A stretch of DNA of 64,000 bases from Methanoregula sp. (GTDB lineage Archaea; Halobacteriota; Methanomicrobia; Methanomicrobiales; Methanospirillaceae). The stretch spans positions 18,809 through 82,808 of the forward strand of contig NZ_JAJRCG010000010.1 in the NCBI RefSeq assembly GCF_028679125.1. Direction: 5' to 3'. Below, piece by piece: positions 1 through 8,859 of the stretch. The notes under the pieces were generated by a model that was given only the letters and a program-made list of their open reading frames with translations, was not told where the DNA came from and did no database searches. The translations under genes and the position numbers were made by a program. Position 1 is the first letter of the stretch; each line of letters starts with the position of its first letter.

Positions 1-2
1 CC

Positions 3-110
3 TGCTGCTTAAAGAAGTGGGGGGCACGCGGATTTGCTCCCGGTCTCGGCATCGCCATGGTCGTGCACTGTTGCTATAACCTCTACTTCATCCTGGGGTG
101 GCTTGGATGA
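3..110 (+). CDS. CPBP-family intramembrane protease, C-terminal fragment
   Basis: This is the last 35 codons of a gene that starts before the window. The frame ends in a hydrophobic helix carrying H-x3-N (VVHCCYN), which resembles the third conserved motif of CPBP (CAAX-like) intramembrane metalloproteases. Its TGA overlaps the ATG of the ABC-2 permease gene as ATGA, so the two are probably translated together. CPBP proteases are often found beside ABC-2 exporters. Only the tail is visible, so the family call rests on one motif and on context. Confidence 0.55.
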   Translation, partial: CCLKKWGARGFAPGLGIAMVVHCCYNLYFILGWLG

Positions 111-1186
111 AATCGCGGCATCTCTCGATCATTGCAAAGAAGGAGTTCCGGGGGCTCCTCTCCGAGCGGACGATCCTGCTCGCGGTCCTGCTCCAGCTCT
201 TTGTTGCGCTCTTCTCATCCTTCCTGATGGTAGGCCTGACCTCGATGTACGACCTGGCATCGCTCTCGAAGTACTCCCATTTCAGGTACAATGTCGGGTA
301 CGCGGGGAACGATTCCCAGGTACTCTCTTACCTGTACGCAAGCCCGGACTTCCGGGTATACCGGATGGATCTCTCCACCGGTGTTGCAGCATTGAAGGAG
401 CGGAAACTCGCAGCGATGATATGGGTGCCGGATACCAGTCCCGATGCGCAGGAACCGGTCAAGATCACGTTGTATACGCTCCAGAACGATCTCCAGAGCG
501 CGATCGTGGATGTGAAGCTCAAGGACATATTCCTGAGGTACGAGAAAGACCTCCGGCAGGTTCGTGCAGATCGGCTCAGCGAGCAGCCGATGCCGCTTGA
601 GATTCCCCCTTCGCGCGGTGCAGGTGAGTTCTTCGAGTTCGTGTACGGCCTCCTGATCCCGCTGCTCGTCTTCATGCCGGCGATCATCGCCTCGGCCCTG
701 ATCATCGACCTGATCACGGAGGAATACCAGCACGACACGCTGGAGACGCTCGTCTCGACCCCGGTCACGTTCTCCGAGATGGTCTGGGGTAAGATCCTGG
801 CCTGCGAGGTGCTCGTGCCCGTGCAGGCGGGGATCTGGCTGTTACTTCTTATGGTGAACGGTATCGCGATCCAGAACGCCGGGCTGATCCTCCTGCATGT
901 CACGGTGAGTTCGATGGTGCTGATCCTGCTGGGGGCGCTCACCGCGCTCCATTACCGCGAGCGGACAGCGGCACAGTTCATCTTCTCAACCGCGCTCGTG
1001 GTCGTGATCCTCTTCTCGCTCGCGCTGCCGTCCAACCCGATGAACCTCCTGACCCGTCTTTCAGTGGGCATGGCCGGCACGGAACAATGGCTCGTGCTCG
1101 CAGTTGTTGCCGGTGTGGTGGTCCTCCTCGCGTATGCAACCCAGCGTTATGCGGAACGGATCAGCAGGATCAATCACACGGGATAA
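107..1186 (+). CDS. ABC-2 type transporter permease
   Basis: A 359-residue membrane protein. It has one N-terminal helix (about residues 20-45), a roughly 130-residue extracytoplasmic domain, and then about five helices in the C-terminal half. This is the ABC-2 (NatB/CcmB-like) permease layout. The short stretch ELITEEYQHDTLETL-like, just after the second helix, is the conserved cytoplasmic segment after which these permeases typically read 'TLE.L..TPV'; here it is DTLETLVSTPVTFSEMVWGK. The ATG at 107 was chosen over the GTG nine bases upstream because it overlaps the preceding stop (ATGA). The ATPase partner presumably lies to the left, outside the window. The substrate is unknown. Confidence 0.85.
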   Translation: MKSRHLSIIAKKEFRGLLSERTILLAVLLQLFVALFSSFLMVGLTSMYDLASLSKYSHFRYNVGYAGNDSQVLSYLYASPDFRVYRMDLSTGVAALKERKLAAMIWVPDTSPDAQEPVKITLYTLQNDLQSAIVDVKLKDIFLRYEKDLRQVRADRLSEQPMPLEIPPSRGAGEFFEFVYGLLIPLLVFMPAIIASALIIDLITEEYQHDTLETLVSTPVTFSEMVWGKILACEVLVPVQAGIWLLLLMVNGIAIQNAGLILLHVTVSSMVLILLGALTALHYRERTAAQFIFSTALVVVILFSLALPSNPMNLLTRLSVGMAGTEQWLVLAVVAGVVVLLAYATQRYAERISRINHTG

Positions 1187-1220
1187 ACCGGAATTAAAAA
1201 GGGAACGGGATTATGCCGGT

Positions 1221-1706
1221 TCAGTACGTGAGGGTAAGGAGTGGCTGGTCGAGCGTCTTGTAGGTCCTGCCCGCGCTCGTTACGAAGACTTCAACCCGGT
1301 CGCTGCCGCTGCCCCGCGTTCCCTGGACGATGAGTTCATCCCCGCGTCGGGGTCTCCTCTCGTTGTCGTTCAGGTATTTTTCGATGACCTCCCCGTTGGC
1401 AAGGGTCACTTTCAACAGGATATTCTGGACAAACGCCTCCCCCTTGCCACCATTGTAGAGAAGATGAATGGTAAAGTCGGGACGCTCCTTGCTCACCTGG
1501 AGGTCCACGTACTGCTCGGCCGGCAGCGTCTCTACCTGGACCGGGGTTGCGACAACTGCTGAAATAGTTGCGGTGGAAGAGACGGTGGTCTGGGGCAGGG
1601 AGGTTTCTACGGGATTGATCTCTGCCTGTGTCGGGCTCGTGCAGCCGGCAGCAAGCGCACAGAGCACGAGTCCTGCCAGGACTGCAGGAATCAGGGCATA
1701 GTTCAT
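1221..1706 (-). CDS. Small predicted lipoprotein, unknown function
   Basis: A 161-residue protein with a signal peptide ending in a lipobox (LCALAAGC), so it is predicted to be lipid-anchored on the outer face of the membrane. A Thr/Val/Ser-rich linker (about residues 20-60) leads to a compact C-terminal domain rich in beta-strand pattern (about 65-160). The domain is of the small secondary-structure type seen in many methanogen surface lipoproteins. The internal ATG at 1706 was preferred over 1721 because AAGGAAT lies just upstream and the signal peptide then begins directly. No family is recognised. It stands alone, convergent with the ABC-2 permease gene. Confidence 0.65.
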   Translation of the reverse strand: MNYALIPAVLAGLVLCALAAGCTSPTQAEINPVETSLPQTTVSSTATISAVVATPVQVETLPAEQYVDLQVSKERPDFTIHLLYNGGKGEAFVQNILLKVTLANGEVIEKYLNDNERRPRRGDELIVQGTRGSGSDRVEVFVTSAGRTYKTLDQPLLTLTY

Positions 1707-1895
1707 GCAGATTCCTTGCATGTACTCGTATTACAGATTTGTGCTCCACTGCGTACGCATATCTCCGCGCCGATATCTCTCCCTGAAACCCATAATAAAA
1801 ACGATGCCTGAAGGAAAAACGCGTAAAATATCAGGAAAGAACAGTTAAATTAAAAAGGACACCCGGTTTAACTTTACGTATCAGGAGTACATTGA

Positions 1896-2504
1896 ATGTT
1901 CTGTCCTAAATGTGGAAAAGAGACTGATGCCTCCGGCAAATTCTGCCAGTGGTGCGGGGCCGACATAGAGTCTGTCCAGTCGAGACCCGTGGCCGTTCCG
2001 GAAGAAGACGAGGGGCCTGAGGTCGGGGTTTATGCAGGTCTGGGCAGGAGGCTTATTGCATTCATTGTTGATATCATCCTCATTGTGCTGTTCGATCTGG
2101 TGCTTGCAGGAACCCTCGGTCTCTTCCGGGGATTCCAGAACCTGTATTTCTACGCGTTCCAGCATGTGCCGGCCTCTGAACTGACAACCGAGGGAACAAC
2201 GGCTGCACTGATGAGTTCGATTGTTGCAGCGTATGGCCTCACACTCATCGTTGTCCCGTGGGTTTACTACGCGGGCTTTGAATCTTCCCGCAGCCAGGCA
2301 ACTCCCGGCAAGGTTCTCATGAAACTCGTAGTCACGGATCTCGAAGGGAATAAAGCAACCTTTGCCCGGACCTCTCTCCGCTTTTTCTGGAAATACGTAT
2401 CAACCCTGATCATCTTCATCGGCTTCATCATGATCGGGTTCACGAAGAAGCACCAGGGGCTTCACGACAAGCTCTCGGGATGCTATGTACTCCTTCAGGA
2501 CTGA
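1896..2504 (+). CDS. Zinc-ribbon plus RDD-family membrane protein
   Basis: A 202-residue protein. The N-terminus is a zinc ribbon (CPKCGK...FCQWCG, residues 3-21). After an acidic linker comes an RDD domain (about 45-200) with three or four transmembrane helices. The RDD signature is degenerate but visible: GRRLIAFIVDIILI at the first helix and ATPGKVLMKLVVTD after the middle helices, where the canonical form is TPGK..LGL.V. RDD proteins are small integral membrane proteins, some linked to ion exchange; the substrate here is unknown. AGGAG precedes the ATG at a suitable distance, and a T7 tract follows the stop. Confidence 0.85.
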   Translation: MFCPKCGKETDASGKFCQWCGADIESVQSRPVAVPEEDEGPEVGVYAGLGRRLIAFIVDIILIVLFDLVLAGTLGLFRGFQNLYFYAFQHVPASELTTEGTTAALMSSIVAAYGLTLIVVPWVYYAGFESSRSQATPGKVLMKLVVTDLEGNKATFARTSLRFFWKYVSTLIIFIGFIMIGFTKKHQGLHDKLSGCYVLLQD

Positions 2505-2515
2505 ATAATCCAATC

Positions 2516-2522
2516 TTTTTTT
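2516..2522 (+). terminator. Oligo-T terminator after the RDD gene
   Basis: A run of seven T residues begins 12 bases after the stop codon. Oligo-T on the coding strand is the usual archaeal intrinsic termination signal. No hairpin is needed, and none is obvious. Confidence 0.4.
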
Positions 2523-2596
2523 CCGCTCGTCTTCCTTCAACTCTCTCCTGCAGATTACCTGCTCTGTCGCTGCACTTCGCTGTTATTCCCTCCTCA

Positions 2597-2851
2597 TTAC
2601 TTGTACCGGAACTTCAGGAACAGGAGGACGAGGATCAGGAGAAACGTGATCATGTTGGCGGCGATAACGGGCAGGGAGCTGACCCAGAATCCATAGACTG
2701 TCCAGAGCAGGACACCCACAGCAAAGAGCACGAGCATGGCAAGCGAGAGGTCCCGGGTCTCTTTCATCTTCCATGCCCTGGCCACCTGCGGTATGAACGA
2801 AATGGTGGTGAGGGTACCTGCGATATAGCCGACAATGAGGATGGTATCCAT
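2597..2851 (-). CDS. SemiSWEET / PQ-loop repeat transporter-like protein
   Basis: An 84-residue protein with three transmembrane helices. The first has the PQ-loop pattern (GTLTTISFIPQVARAWK), followed by the conserved amphipathic stretch ETRDLSLAML. One three-helix unit is the SemiSWEET size, and such proteins work as homodimers in sugar transport. The size, the PQ motif and the S/T-LSL stretch fit the family. The substrate is not deducible. The ATG at 2851 is the only sensible start. The convergent RDD gene and the SnoaL-like gene flank it without overlap. Confidence 0.85.
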   Translation of the reverse strand: MDTILIVGYIAGTLTTISFIPQVARAWKMKETRDLSLAMLVLFAVGVLLWTVYGFWVSSLPVIAANMITFLLILVLLFLKFRYK

Positions 2852-2911
2852 GATTGCTCTCCTTACCGGTTCTCTTTACGACCCATTATACTGGTTGCAT
2901 CTCTCTCGTGT

Positions 2912-3322
2912 TCATACCGGAAACGGCTCGGGCGAGAACTGGTCTGCTGCAACAAGCCATTTCCGCCCTTCCTTCACCAGGAAGAACATATCCCTGCCGT
3001 GCATCACCTGTTTTTCAGCGCCCATGGCAAACGTGATCGAGAAGAGGTACGTAACCACGGCACATTTTCCGCCGGCATAGATCTGCACCGTGTGATCGGT
3101 CTCCTTCCATTCGTGGATAACGGTTGCTTCTGCAAAACTCCTCCAGCCGGCAACGTACGCCTCCCGTCCAAGAAGCCGGCCGGGGGTTGTCGGCACGATT
3201 GCCACCACATCCGGATGCAGATACGTCCGGAACTGTTCTTCATGCCACCCTGAGGTCCAGCACGCGTTCATCTCACGGATCATGGTCTCGATTTCGTGTT
3301 TCTTTACTGTATCGTCCATCAT
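2912..3322 (-). CDS. SnoaL/NTF2-like protein (DUF4440 type)
   Basis: A protein of about 136 residues with the NTF2-like layout. N-terminal helices around the pattern MNACWTSGWHEEQFRTYLHPDVVAIVP are followed by strands ending in RDMFFLVKEGRKWLVAADQFSP, typical of the DUF4440/SnoaL_3 branch. These are cone-shaped dimeric proteins, and function cannot be read from the fold. A GTG at 3343 gives seven more residues. The ATG pair at 3322/3319 was preferred because GGAG lies a few bases upstream. It is monocistronic and shares no obvious operon with its neighbours. Confidence 0.7.
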   Translation of the reverse strand: MMDDTVKKHEIETMIREMNACWTSGWHEEQFRTYLHPDVVAIVPTTPGRLLGREAYVAGWRSFAEATVIHEWKETDHTVQIYAGGKCAVVTYLFSITFAMGAEKQVMHGRDMFFLVKEGRKWLVAADQFSPEPFPV

Positions 3323-3430
3323 ACTCTCCGGATCAACAGACACGGTGCGCAGGTAAAAAAGGACCGGGGCGCACAGTGCGAAAGTGTGAATAAAAAAAGG
3401 GAGCAGAACATCACGCAGGATGTTTCACGC

Positions 3431-4237
3431 TCACTTCCGGGCGGTTGCCTTGAAGAAGGTGTAACAGAAGACGCCGTCATCTCCGGCAGTGCGGTTGAGT
3501 GCGGCAATTCCCCGCTCCCATGCATCCCGGCTCATCAGTCCCTGCTCCAGAACTGCCGGCCCCACGCCTTCGACCATGGCCGTGAACGTCATTTTCGTAA
3601 ACCCTTCTACCAGCGTCGGCCGGGATGCGTCCACGTACACCATCCGGGGCGATACACGGACATCCAGGTACCCGGCACTGCACAACAGCGGGTAGAGTTC
3701 GCGGCCGATGAGGGCATTGCCGCCCATCTTTTGCTGGAGTGTCACGAGGCATTGCACCGCCCGGCGTGCGTCTTCGTTCTCCGGGTGGAAGAATGCTGAA
3801 CCGTGATCTCCCTCGATTACGGTGATGGTGCCTCCGTCTTTCAGGAGGGGTCGGAGCTGTTCGAGTGCCCGCTCTGGTTCTGCGAGATGTTCCAGCACGA
3901 AACAGAGGAAGATATGATCGAAACCGGCAGGTTCAAACGGAAGATGAAAGATATCCGCCTGCTGGAAGGTCACCGTCGTGATCCCATCATTTCGGATTGT
4001 TTCTTCTGCCTGTTTCAGGGAATCGGCCGAGATGTCGATTGATGTGAAGAGAGCATGCGGGCTGTTCTTTGCAAGGATCGCGGTCTGGGCGCCGATACCG
4101 CAGCCCACCTCCAGAACCCGCGAACCTGCCGGGTACCGGATGTCATCGTGAAGGAGATTCGTGAGGGTCTGCGCCTGGTCAGCTAACCGTTCAGACTCGC
4201 GGGGCGAGTAGCCGTGGACATACGTGTTTTCTGACAT
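3431..4237 (-). CDS. Class I SAM-dependent methyltransferase
   Basis: A 268-residue protein with a Rossmann-type methyltransferase domain. Motif I is LEVGCGIGAQT (about residues 43-53); an acidic residue ends strand 2 (FTSIDIS); motif II/III is FDHIFLCFVLEHL; and GGTITVIEGDHG follows. It belongs to the ubiE/Methyltransf_11-like group. The last 80 residues form a helical cap, which probably sets substrate choice. The GHG-like Gly-rich loop and the acidic ribose-binding residue are intact, so it should bind SAM. The substrate is unknown. The gene stands alone, about 150 bases downstream of tRNA-His (same strand). Confidence 0.85.
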   Translation of the reverse strand: MSENTYVHGYSPRESERLADQAQTLTNLLHDDIRYPAGSRVLEVGCGIGAQTAILAKNSPHALFTSIDISADSLKQAEETIRNDGITTVTFQQADIFHLPFEPAGFDHIFLCFVLEHLAEPERALEQLRPLLKDGGTITVIEGDHGSAFFHPENEDARRAVQCLVTLQQKMGGNALIGRELYPLLCSAGYLDVRVSPRMVYVDASRPTLVEGFTKMTFTAMVEGVGPAVLEQGLMSRDAWERGIAALNRTAGDDGVFCYTFFKATARK

Positions 4238-4389
4238 GGAATTGTGAGTGCTCCGTAACCGGGGATGCAGGGGAATCCTGCCCCGAGGTGCTGTACAAAG
4301 TTGAACTTAAATGTTCAAAAATGTACGCTATACAATGTGCAGAACCTGATTGAGAGTAAAAAGAGTAATGAATAATTCGTGCAAAACAA

Positions 4390-4463
4390 GGCCAGGGCCG
4401 AGATTTGAACCCGGGTCGAGGGATCCACAGCCCCTTAGGATAACCAGACTACCCTACCCTGGC
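4390..4463 (-). tRNA. tRNA-His (GTG)
   Basis: The reverse complement folds into a cloverleaf. The acceptor is GCCAGGG/CCCTGGC. The D-stem is GGGT/ATCC with a GG-containing loop. The anticodon stem AGGGG/TCCCT closes the loop CTGTGGA (anticodon GTG), and the T-arm contains GGTTCAAATC. The discriminator base is C, as expected for archaeal tRNA-His, where it pairs with G-1. The genomic base at -1 is T, so G-1 would need to be added after transcription. CCA is not encoded. No intron is seen. Confidence 0.93.
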
Positions 4464-4729
4464 AGATGTTCTTTTTACATTTGCACCGGACTCTCATTAA
4501 TCTTCCGCGTACACCTGGCACCGGGACCGTATGTGCGGCGTGAAACGAACGGTGTTTTCGGTTGTGTCCATGAGGTGATTATTAATAGTGTCAGGCGTCC
4601 ATTACATATCAGGTGGCTCTGAACTTTCTTTCCTGACGATGAGGCGCGCCGGCATGGGGGCGCGGGCACACAGGAGCAGGGGATTTTTACCCGGAACCAG
4701 AGCTTTGACGATACGGGGGTGGCAGGATT

Positions 4730-6508
4730 ATGGCAGAGAACCCGAAGATCAGGACGCCGATTGTCTGCGTTATGGGGCATGTGGATCATGGCAAGACCTC
4801 CCTCCTCGACCGGATACGGGGTTCATCGGTCGTGAGTTCCGAGGCCGGCGCCATCACCCAGCACATCGGTGCAACCATCGTCCCTATCGAAGCGATACGG
4901 AAACTGAGCGGCTCGATGGAGAAAGTGCCGATCAATATCCCCGGCCTCCTTTTTATCGATACACCGGGTCACCATGCATTCACCACCCTCCGGGCCCGCG
5001 GCGGAGCGCTCGCGGACATGGCAATCCTCGTGGTTGACATCAACCAGGGATTCCAGCCCCAGACCATTGAGGCGCTCCAGATCCTCCGGAACTGCAAGAC
5101 GCCGTTTGTGATTGCCGCGACCAAGATCGACCGCATCCACGGCTGGCGCGTCAACGAGAACGAATCTTTCCTCTCCTCGTTTGCGAAACAGAACGAACGC
5201 GTGCAGGGCGATGTCGAGAACAAGACCTACGAGATCGTGGGCAAACTCTCCGAGCTGGATTTCTCCGCGGACCGTTTCGACCGGGTAGCCGACTTCCAGC
5301 GCAACCTCGCCATCGTACCGGTGAGTGCCCATACCGGCGAGGGGATACCGGATCTCCTTCTCGTTATGATCGGTCTCGCCCAGCGGTACATGGGTGATGC
5401 GCTCAAACTCGCAGTGGAGGGGCCGGGCGCCGGGACGGTTCTCGAGGTCAAGGAAGAGCGGGGACTCGGGACCACGCTTGATGTGATCCTGTACGACGGC
5501 ACGCTCGCGATTGGCGACGAGATTGCCGTGGCAACGCAAGGCGATGTCATCGTGACCAAAGTGCGGTCACTCTTAAAACCCCGGCCCATGAAGGAGATCC
5601 TTGTGGAAGACCGGTTCGAACGGGTGAAATCCGTTGCCGCTGCCGCGGGAATCAAGGTAACCGCTCCGAATCTCGAAGGTGTGATCGCCGGTTCCCCGTT
5701 CTTTGTGATCCGGGGAAACCGGGATGAGGTCGAGGCAAAGATCAAGAAAGAGATGACCGAGATCCACGTGAACCTTGCCGATGAAGGGATCGTGATCAAG
5801 GCCGATACGATCGGAGCCCTTGAAGCCCTCTGCAAGGAGCTTGAGTCAAAAGAGATCGGGGTGATGCGGGCGGAAGTCGGCCCGGTAAGCCGGCTCGATC
5901 TCGTGGAGACTGAGACTATCAAGAACCCGACGCACCGCGTGCTGCTCTCGTTCAACACGCCCATCCTCCCGGATGCCGCGGAGATGATCAAAGACCCCCT
6001 CTATACACTGGTCAAGGTCTTTGACGGGAAGGTCATTTACCAACTGATCGACCAGTATGTTGAATACCGGGACGAGCAGAAACGCCTGCAGGAGAAGCAG
6101 CGGTTCGAGCATGTCGTGATGCCGGCAAAGATCCGGCTCCTGCCGGACTGTGTCTTCCGCCAGAGCAACCCGGCTGTGGTCGGGGTGCGGGTGCTGGGCG
6201 GCAAGCTGCGCAGCGATGTGAACCTGATCAAACTGGACGGCAAGAAGGTTGGCCATCTCAAGGCTATGCAGCTCCGGCAGGAAACGATCCGCGAGGCTGA
6301 CGCAGGGCTCGAGATTGCCATATCCATTGAAGGGGCAACCGTTGGCAGGCAGATCAGCGTCGGGGACGACCTGTACGTGGACATCCCTGAGCGCCATGTC
6401 AAGGTCCTGGAAAAAGAGATGATCAAGACCCTGAATGTCAGCACCCAGGAGATCCTTGCGGAGTACACCGCGATGCGGCGCAAAGGCGATCCCTTCTGGG
6501 GCAAGTAA
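4730..6508 (+). CDS. infB: Translation initiation factor aIF5B
   Basis: A 592-residue translational GTPase that promotes ribosomal subunit joining in archaea (IF2/eIF5B family). The G domain is intact: G1 GHVDHGKT (about residues 16-23), G3 DTPGH (about 75), G4 ATKID (about 125) and G5 SAHTG (about 200). Domains II, III and IV follow, and the length matches the archaeal form without the long eukaryotic N-terminal extension. A G-rich stretch and AGGATT precede the ATG. It lies upstream of the S6e gene, a neighbourhood common in Euryarchaeota. Confidence 0.97.
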   Translation: MAENPKIRTPIVCVMGHVDHGKTSLLDRIRGSSVVSSEAGAITQHIGATIVPIEAIRKLSGSMEKVPINIPGLLFIDTPGHHAFTTLRARGGALADMAILVVDINQGFQPQTIEALQILRNCKTPFVIAATKIDRIHGWRVNENESFLSSFAKQNERVQGDVENKTYEIVGKLSELDFSADRFDRVADFQRNLAIVPVSAHTGEGIPDLLLVMIGLAQRYMGDALKLAVEGPGAGTVLEVKEERGLGTTLDVILYDGTLAIGDEIAVATQGDVIVTKVRSLLKPRPMKEILVEDRFERVKSVAAAAGIKVTAPNLEGVIAGSPFFVIRGNRDEVEAKIKKEMTEIHVNLADEGIVIKADTIGALEALCKELESKEIGVMRAEVGPVSRLDLVETETIKNPTHRVLLSFNTPILPDAAEMIKDPLYTLVKVFDGKVIYQLIDQYVEYRDEQKRLQEKQRFEHVVMPAKIRLLPDCVFRQSNPAVVGVRVLGGKLRSDVNLIKLDGKKVGHLKAMQLRQETIREADAGLEIAISIEGATVGRQISVGDDLYVDIPERHVKVLEKEMIKTLNVSTQEILAEYTAMRRKGDPFWGK

Positions 6509-6661
6509 CCGTTTCCGGCCTGAAGGTGACGCGAGGGTTTAATAGCGTACCAGTAGAATAAAATGGGTACTTCTCGTGGGCAGGCGAATCTGCCAGCAGC
6601 CGGAGACGTGAAAAGCCCGGATCCCGGGTTTTTTAGGATAAAACAATAGGAAGAATCAGGT

Positions 6662-7102
6662 ATGGTTGAGTTTAAAGTCGTTGTATCAGACCCCAAGACC
6701 GGTCGCGCCTATAATGTTGATGCCAGTGGCGGCGCCGCAGGTGCAATCGTGGGCAAGAGTATCGGTGACGAATTTGAAGCAGGCTCACTCGGGCTCGCGG
6801 GTTATAAGATCCAGATCACCGGCGCATCCGACCAGACCGGGATCACGGCAAAGAAAGGCCTTCCCGGTGCAGGGCGCAAGAAACTGCTCCTTGCCGGCGG
6901 GATTGGGTTCCACCCGACCATGGAGGGGGAGCGCCGCAGGAAGACGATCCGCGCAAGCGAGATCACCCAGGATTTCGTGCAGATCAATACCCGTGTCACG
7001 GTATACGGAGAGAAATCCTTAGATGAACTCTTCCCGAAAGTCGAGGGAGCCAAGAAGGAAGAGAAGAAGTCCGCACCCAAGGCACGGGTCGGCAAGAAAT
7101 AA
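6662..7102 (+). CDS. rps6e: 30S ribosomal protein S6e
   Basis: A 146-residue protein starting VEFKVVVSDPKTGRAY, typical of archaeal eS6. It also has the conserved GGIGFHP block and the RRRKTIRAS stretch (about residues 92-102) that corresponds to the rRNA-binding basic segment. The C-terminus is a Lys/Ala-rich tail. It lies 153 bases after aIF5B in the same direction, with its own AGGAAG-like element upstream, so it may share a transcript or have its own promoter. Confidence 0.97.
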   Translation: MVEFKVVVSDPKTGRAYNVDASGGAAGAIVGKSIGDEFEAGSLGLAGYKIQITGASDQTGITAKKGLPGAGRKKLLLAGGIGFHPTMEGERRRKTIRASEITQDFVQINTRVTVYGEKSLDELFPKVEGAKKEEKKSAPKARVGKK

Positions 7103-7274
7103 CATAATCTCTTTTTCGCTTATTTCATTGCGCCTGCATACGTGTGCGGTTTTTCACCGTGGCTGTAACGGTGAAGATGCAGTCATTGCGACATCGTCCA
7201 TCACATTACTTGGATAATGTATAGTGTTTTTATCCGGATAATCTGGAAAACACCGGAAAAACAGTAAAAAAGGA

Positions 7275-7778
7275 TCACGGATATTTGATATTGACAATAC
7301 CATAGGCTGAACGGTTACTGGCGAACTTGACCGCTTTCCCGTCCTGCCATATCTGGACGGTCAGGTCATGGCTCTTGGAACTGTCCCCTTTCTGGAACTT
7401 TGCAGAGATCGTACCGGTTGCATTTTCAACGGTGTAGAGCCGGTTCCCGGAATTCTGCACTTTTTCCAGTACGCCATTGGCCCCGTATGTCCCGGTGAAA
7501 CTGCCCAGGTAATCCACCTCAACATAGGTCCCGGAGGCAGGAACCGATACCGTGGGTGTCACTTTCACGGTAATTGATGCAACACCCGTGTTTTTCAGCA
7601 GGGTTGTCTTCGGGGCAACACTGCTGCTGCCAGGGGATGCGGACCCGGATGAATCTCCCAATCCCCCGCCCAGGAAAAATACCGCTGCGATAATCACTAC
7701 TGCAATAACCCCGATGACTGCCGCAATGGTGACCCATGGCATATCACTGAAATCCCGTCGTCTTCTCCCGTGTCTCAT
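7275..7778 (-). CDS. Membrane-anchored protein of unknown function
   Basis: A 167-residue protein. A short Arg-rich cytoplasmic head (residues 1-10, RHGRRRR) precedes a single transmembrane helix (about 15-37), followed by a Gly/Ser linker and an extracytoplasmic domain of about 110 residues with beta-strand periodicity (KNTGVASITVKV...). The positive-inside signal puts the domain outside. The pattern resembles archaeal membrane-tethered surface proteins. No catalytic motif is seen and no family is recognised. It is convergent with S6e. Confidence 0.65.
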   Translation of the reverse strand: MRHGRRRRDFSDMPWVTIAAVIGVIAVVIIAAVFFLGGGLGDSSGSASPGSSSVAPKTTLLKNTGVASITVKVTPTVSVPASGTYVEVDYLGSFTGTYGANGVLEKVQNSGNRLYTVENATGTISAKFQKGDSSKSHDLTVQIWQDGKAVKFASNRSAYGIVNIKYP

Positions 7779-7884
7779 AGTATCTCTCCTGATCTGCGTT
7801 ATGGTACATAATGAATAATTTAAGGAAATACCTTTGGTATGGCTTCCCTCTAAAACCCGTGTGCAGTACCTGTACTATGGTATT

Positions 7885-8346
7885 TTACGCCTTCTTCAGC
7901 GCCTGCCGGAGCGAATCGCGCAGATCCGCGAATGGAACCTGGTATTTTTTTGCAAGGATCACCAGTGCTGCTGCAGGAAGGAGGTTTGTGTCAAACGCTT
8001 CTTTTATGACCTTGTTCATGTCCGCGACAATCTCGGTCTCATCAGCGTTCCGGGCCTTCGCGATACGGGTGATGAGCTCCTGCGTTGGATCGTTTCGCTC
8101 AAAGATCGCGGATGTCGGTTTGAACCCGAGGGGGATGGTCACTCCCTCCATATCAAAAAGGGGGGCGTATATGCCGTTCTCCTGCCGTATCAGGCCATCG
8201 TCCTCTGCCCTCTTCAGGATCTGGTTTGCCTGCTCGGTGCTCATCCATTTCCGGTCGAGCGCGTAATAGTAGACCAGCTCGTTCTTCCGCATGCCGGTCT
8301 TCCGGGTATGCTTGAATGGGGCGGCGATGGTTGTACGGAGTGTCAC
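7885..8346 (-). CDS. DUF2240 family protein
   Basis: A 153-residue archaeal protein. Its N-terminal half looks like a winged helix: WMSTEQANQILKRAEDDGLI (about residues 34-53) is a helix-turn-helix-like stretch followed by a short strand. The C-terminal half (about 85-150) is helical. This matches the archaeal family DUF2240. The start is a GTG overlapping the upstream stop (GTGA), so the two genes are probably co-translated. It shares a three-gene run with S8e, which suggests a role near RNA or translation; that is inference from context only. Confidence 0.75.
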   Translation of the reverse strand: MTLRTTIAAPFKHTRKTGMRKNELVYYYALDRKWMSTEQANQILKRAEDDGLIRQENGIYAPLFDMEGVTIPLGFKPTSAIFERNDPTQELITRIAKARNADETEIVADMNKVIKEAFDTNLLPAAALVILAKKYQVPFADLRDSLRQALKKA

Positions 8347-8783
8347 TTCGGGGCACCAAGCAGGATGTTTTTCATGTCAAGTGCATCCAGCCCTTCCCCG
8401 CGGCCTTCCTTGGCAATATCGATATCCGTGCGTGAGACCTGGTCGCTTAAGCGGAGGTAAAAAATATCATTGGCGATCGGGACCTTCCCACCGCCCCGCA
8501 GCGCAAGCGCAAGCACGGAGACCCTGAGGTCGACGGCTTCCGTGATGACACCCGGCCGGAGGGCGTCCGGCGTGATCTCACCGAACGTGGCGCGGTCAAC
8601 CGCAATCTCCACTTTGGTCTTGACCTTGACCAGTTCCTTGCCGGTGGTTTTTGTTGATTCCTCGCTGTCCAGGTCTGCAATATATTTCAGGGTCTCGTTG
8701 AATGGCATCCCCATGGCAAACGAGAGATCCACCCGCTGGGGGAAACGATAATAGATCCTTCGCATGAGTACAGCATTGAACAT
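8343..8783 (-). CDS. Conserved archaeal protein of unknown function, coupled to DUF2240
   Basis: A protein of about 146 residues with no recognised domain. The C-terminal two thirds are alternating strands and charged helices: TKVEIAVDRATFGEITPD, then RVSVLALALRGG, then IANDIFYLRLSDQVSRTDID. The open frame continues upstream into the S8e region, but that part is out of character, so a start near 8783 (or the ATG at 8765) was chosen; neither has a strong ribosome-binding site. Its stop overlaps the DUF2240 start, and S8e lies upstream on the same strand, which argues for a real operon. The start is uncertain. Confidence 0.6.
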   Translation of the reverse strand: MFNAVLMRRIYYRFPQRVDLSFAMGMPFNETLKYIADLDSEESTKTTGKELVKVKTKVEIAVDRATFGEITPDALRPGVITEAVDLRVSVLALALRGGGKVPIANDIFYLRLSDQVSRTDIDIAKEGRGEGLDALDMKNILLGAPK

Positions 8784-8859
8784 CTGAAAGAAAAAAGATT
8801 GCTGAAGACGGTACCGTAAGACCGTCGCAATGATAAGAAAAGAAGATATGGGATATTGG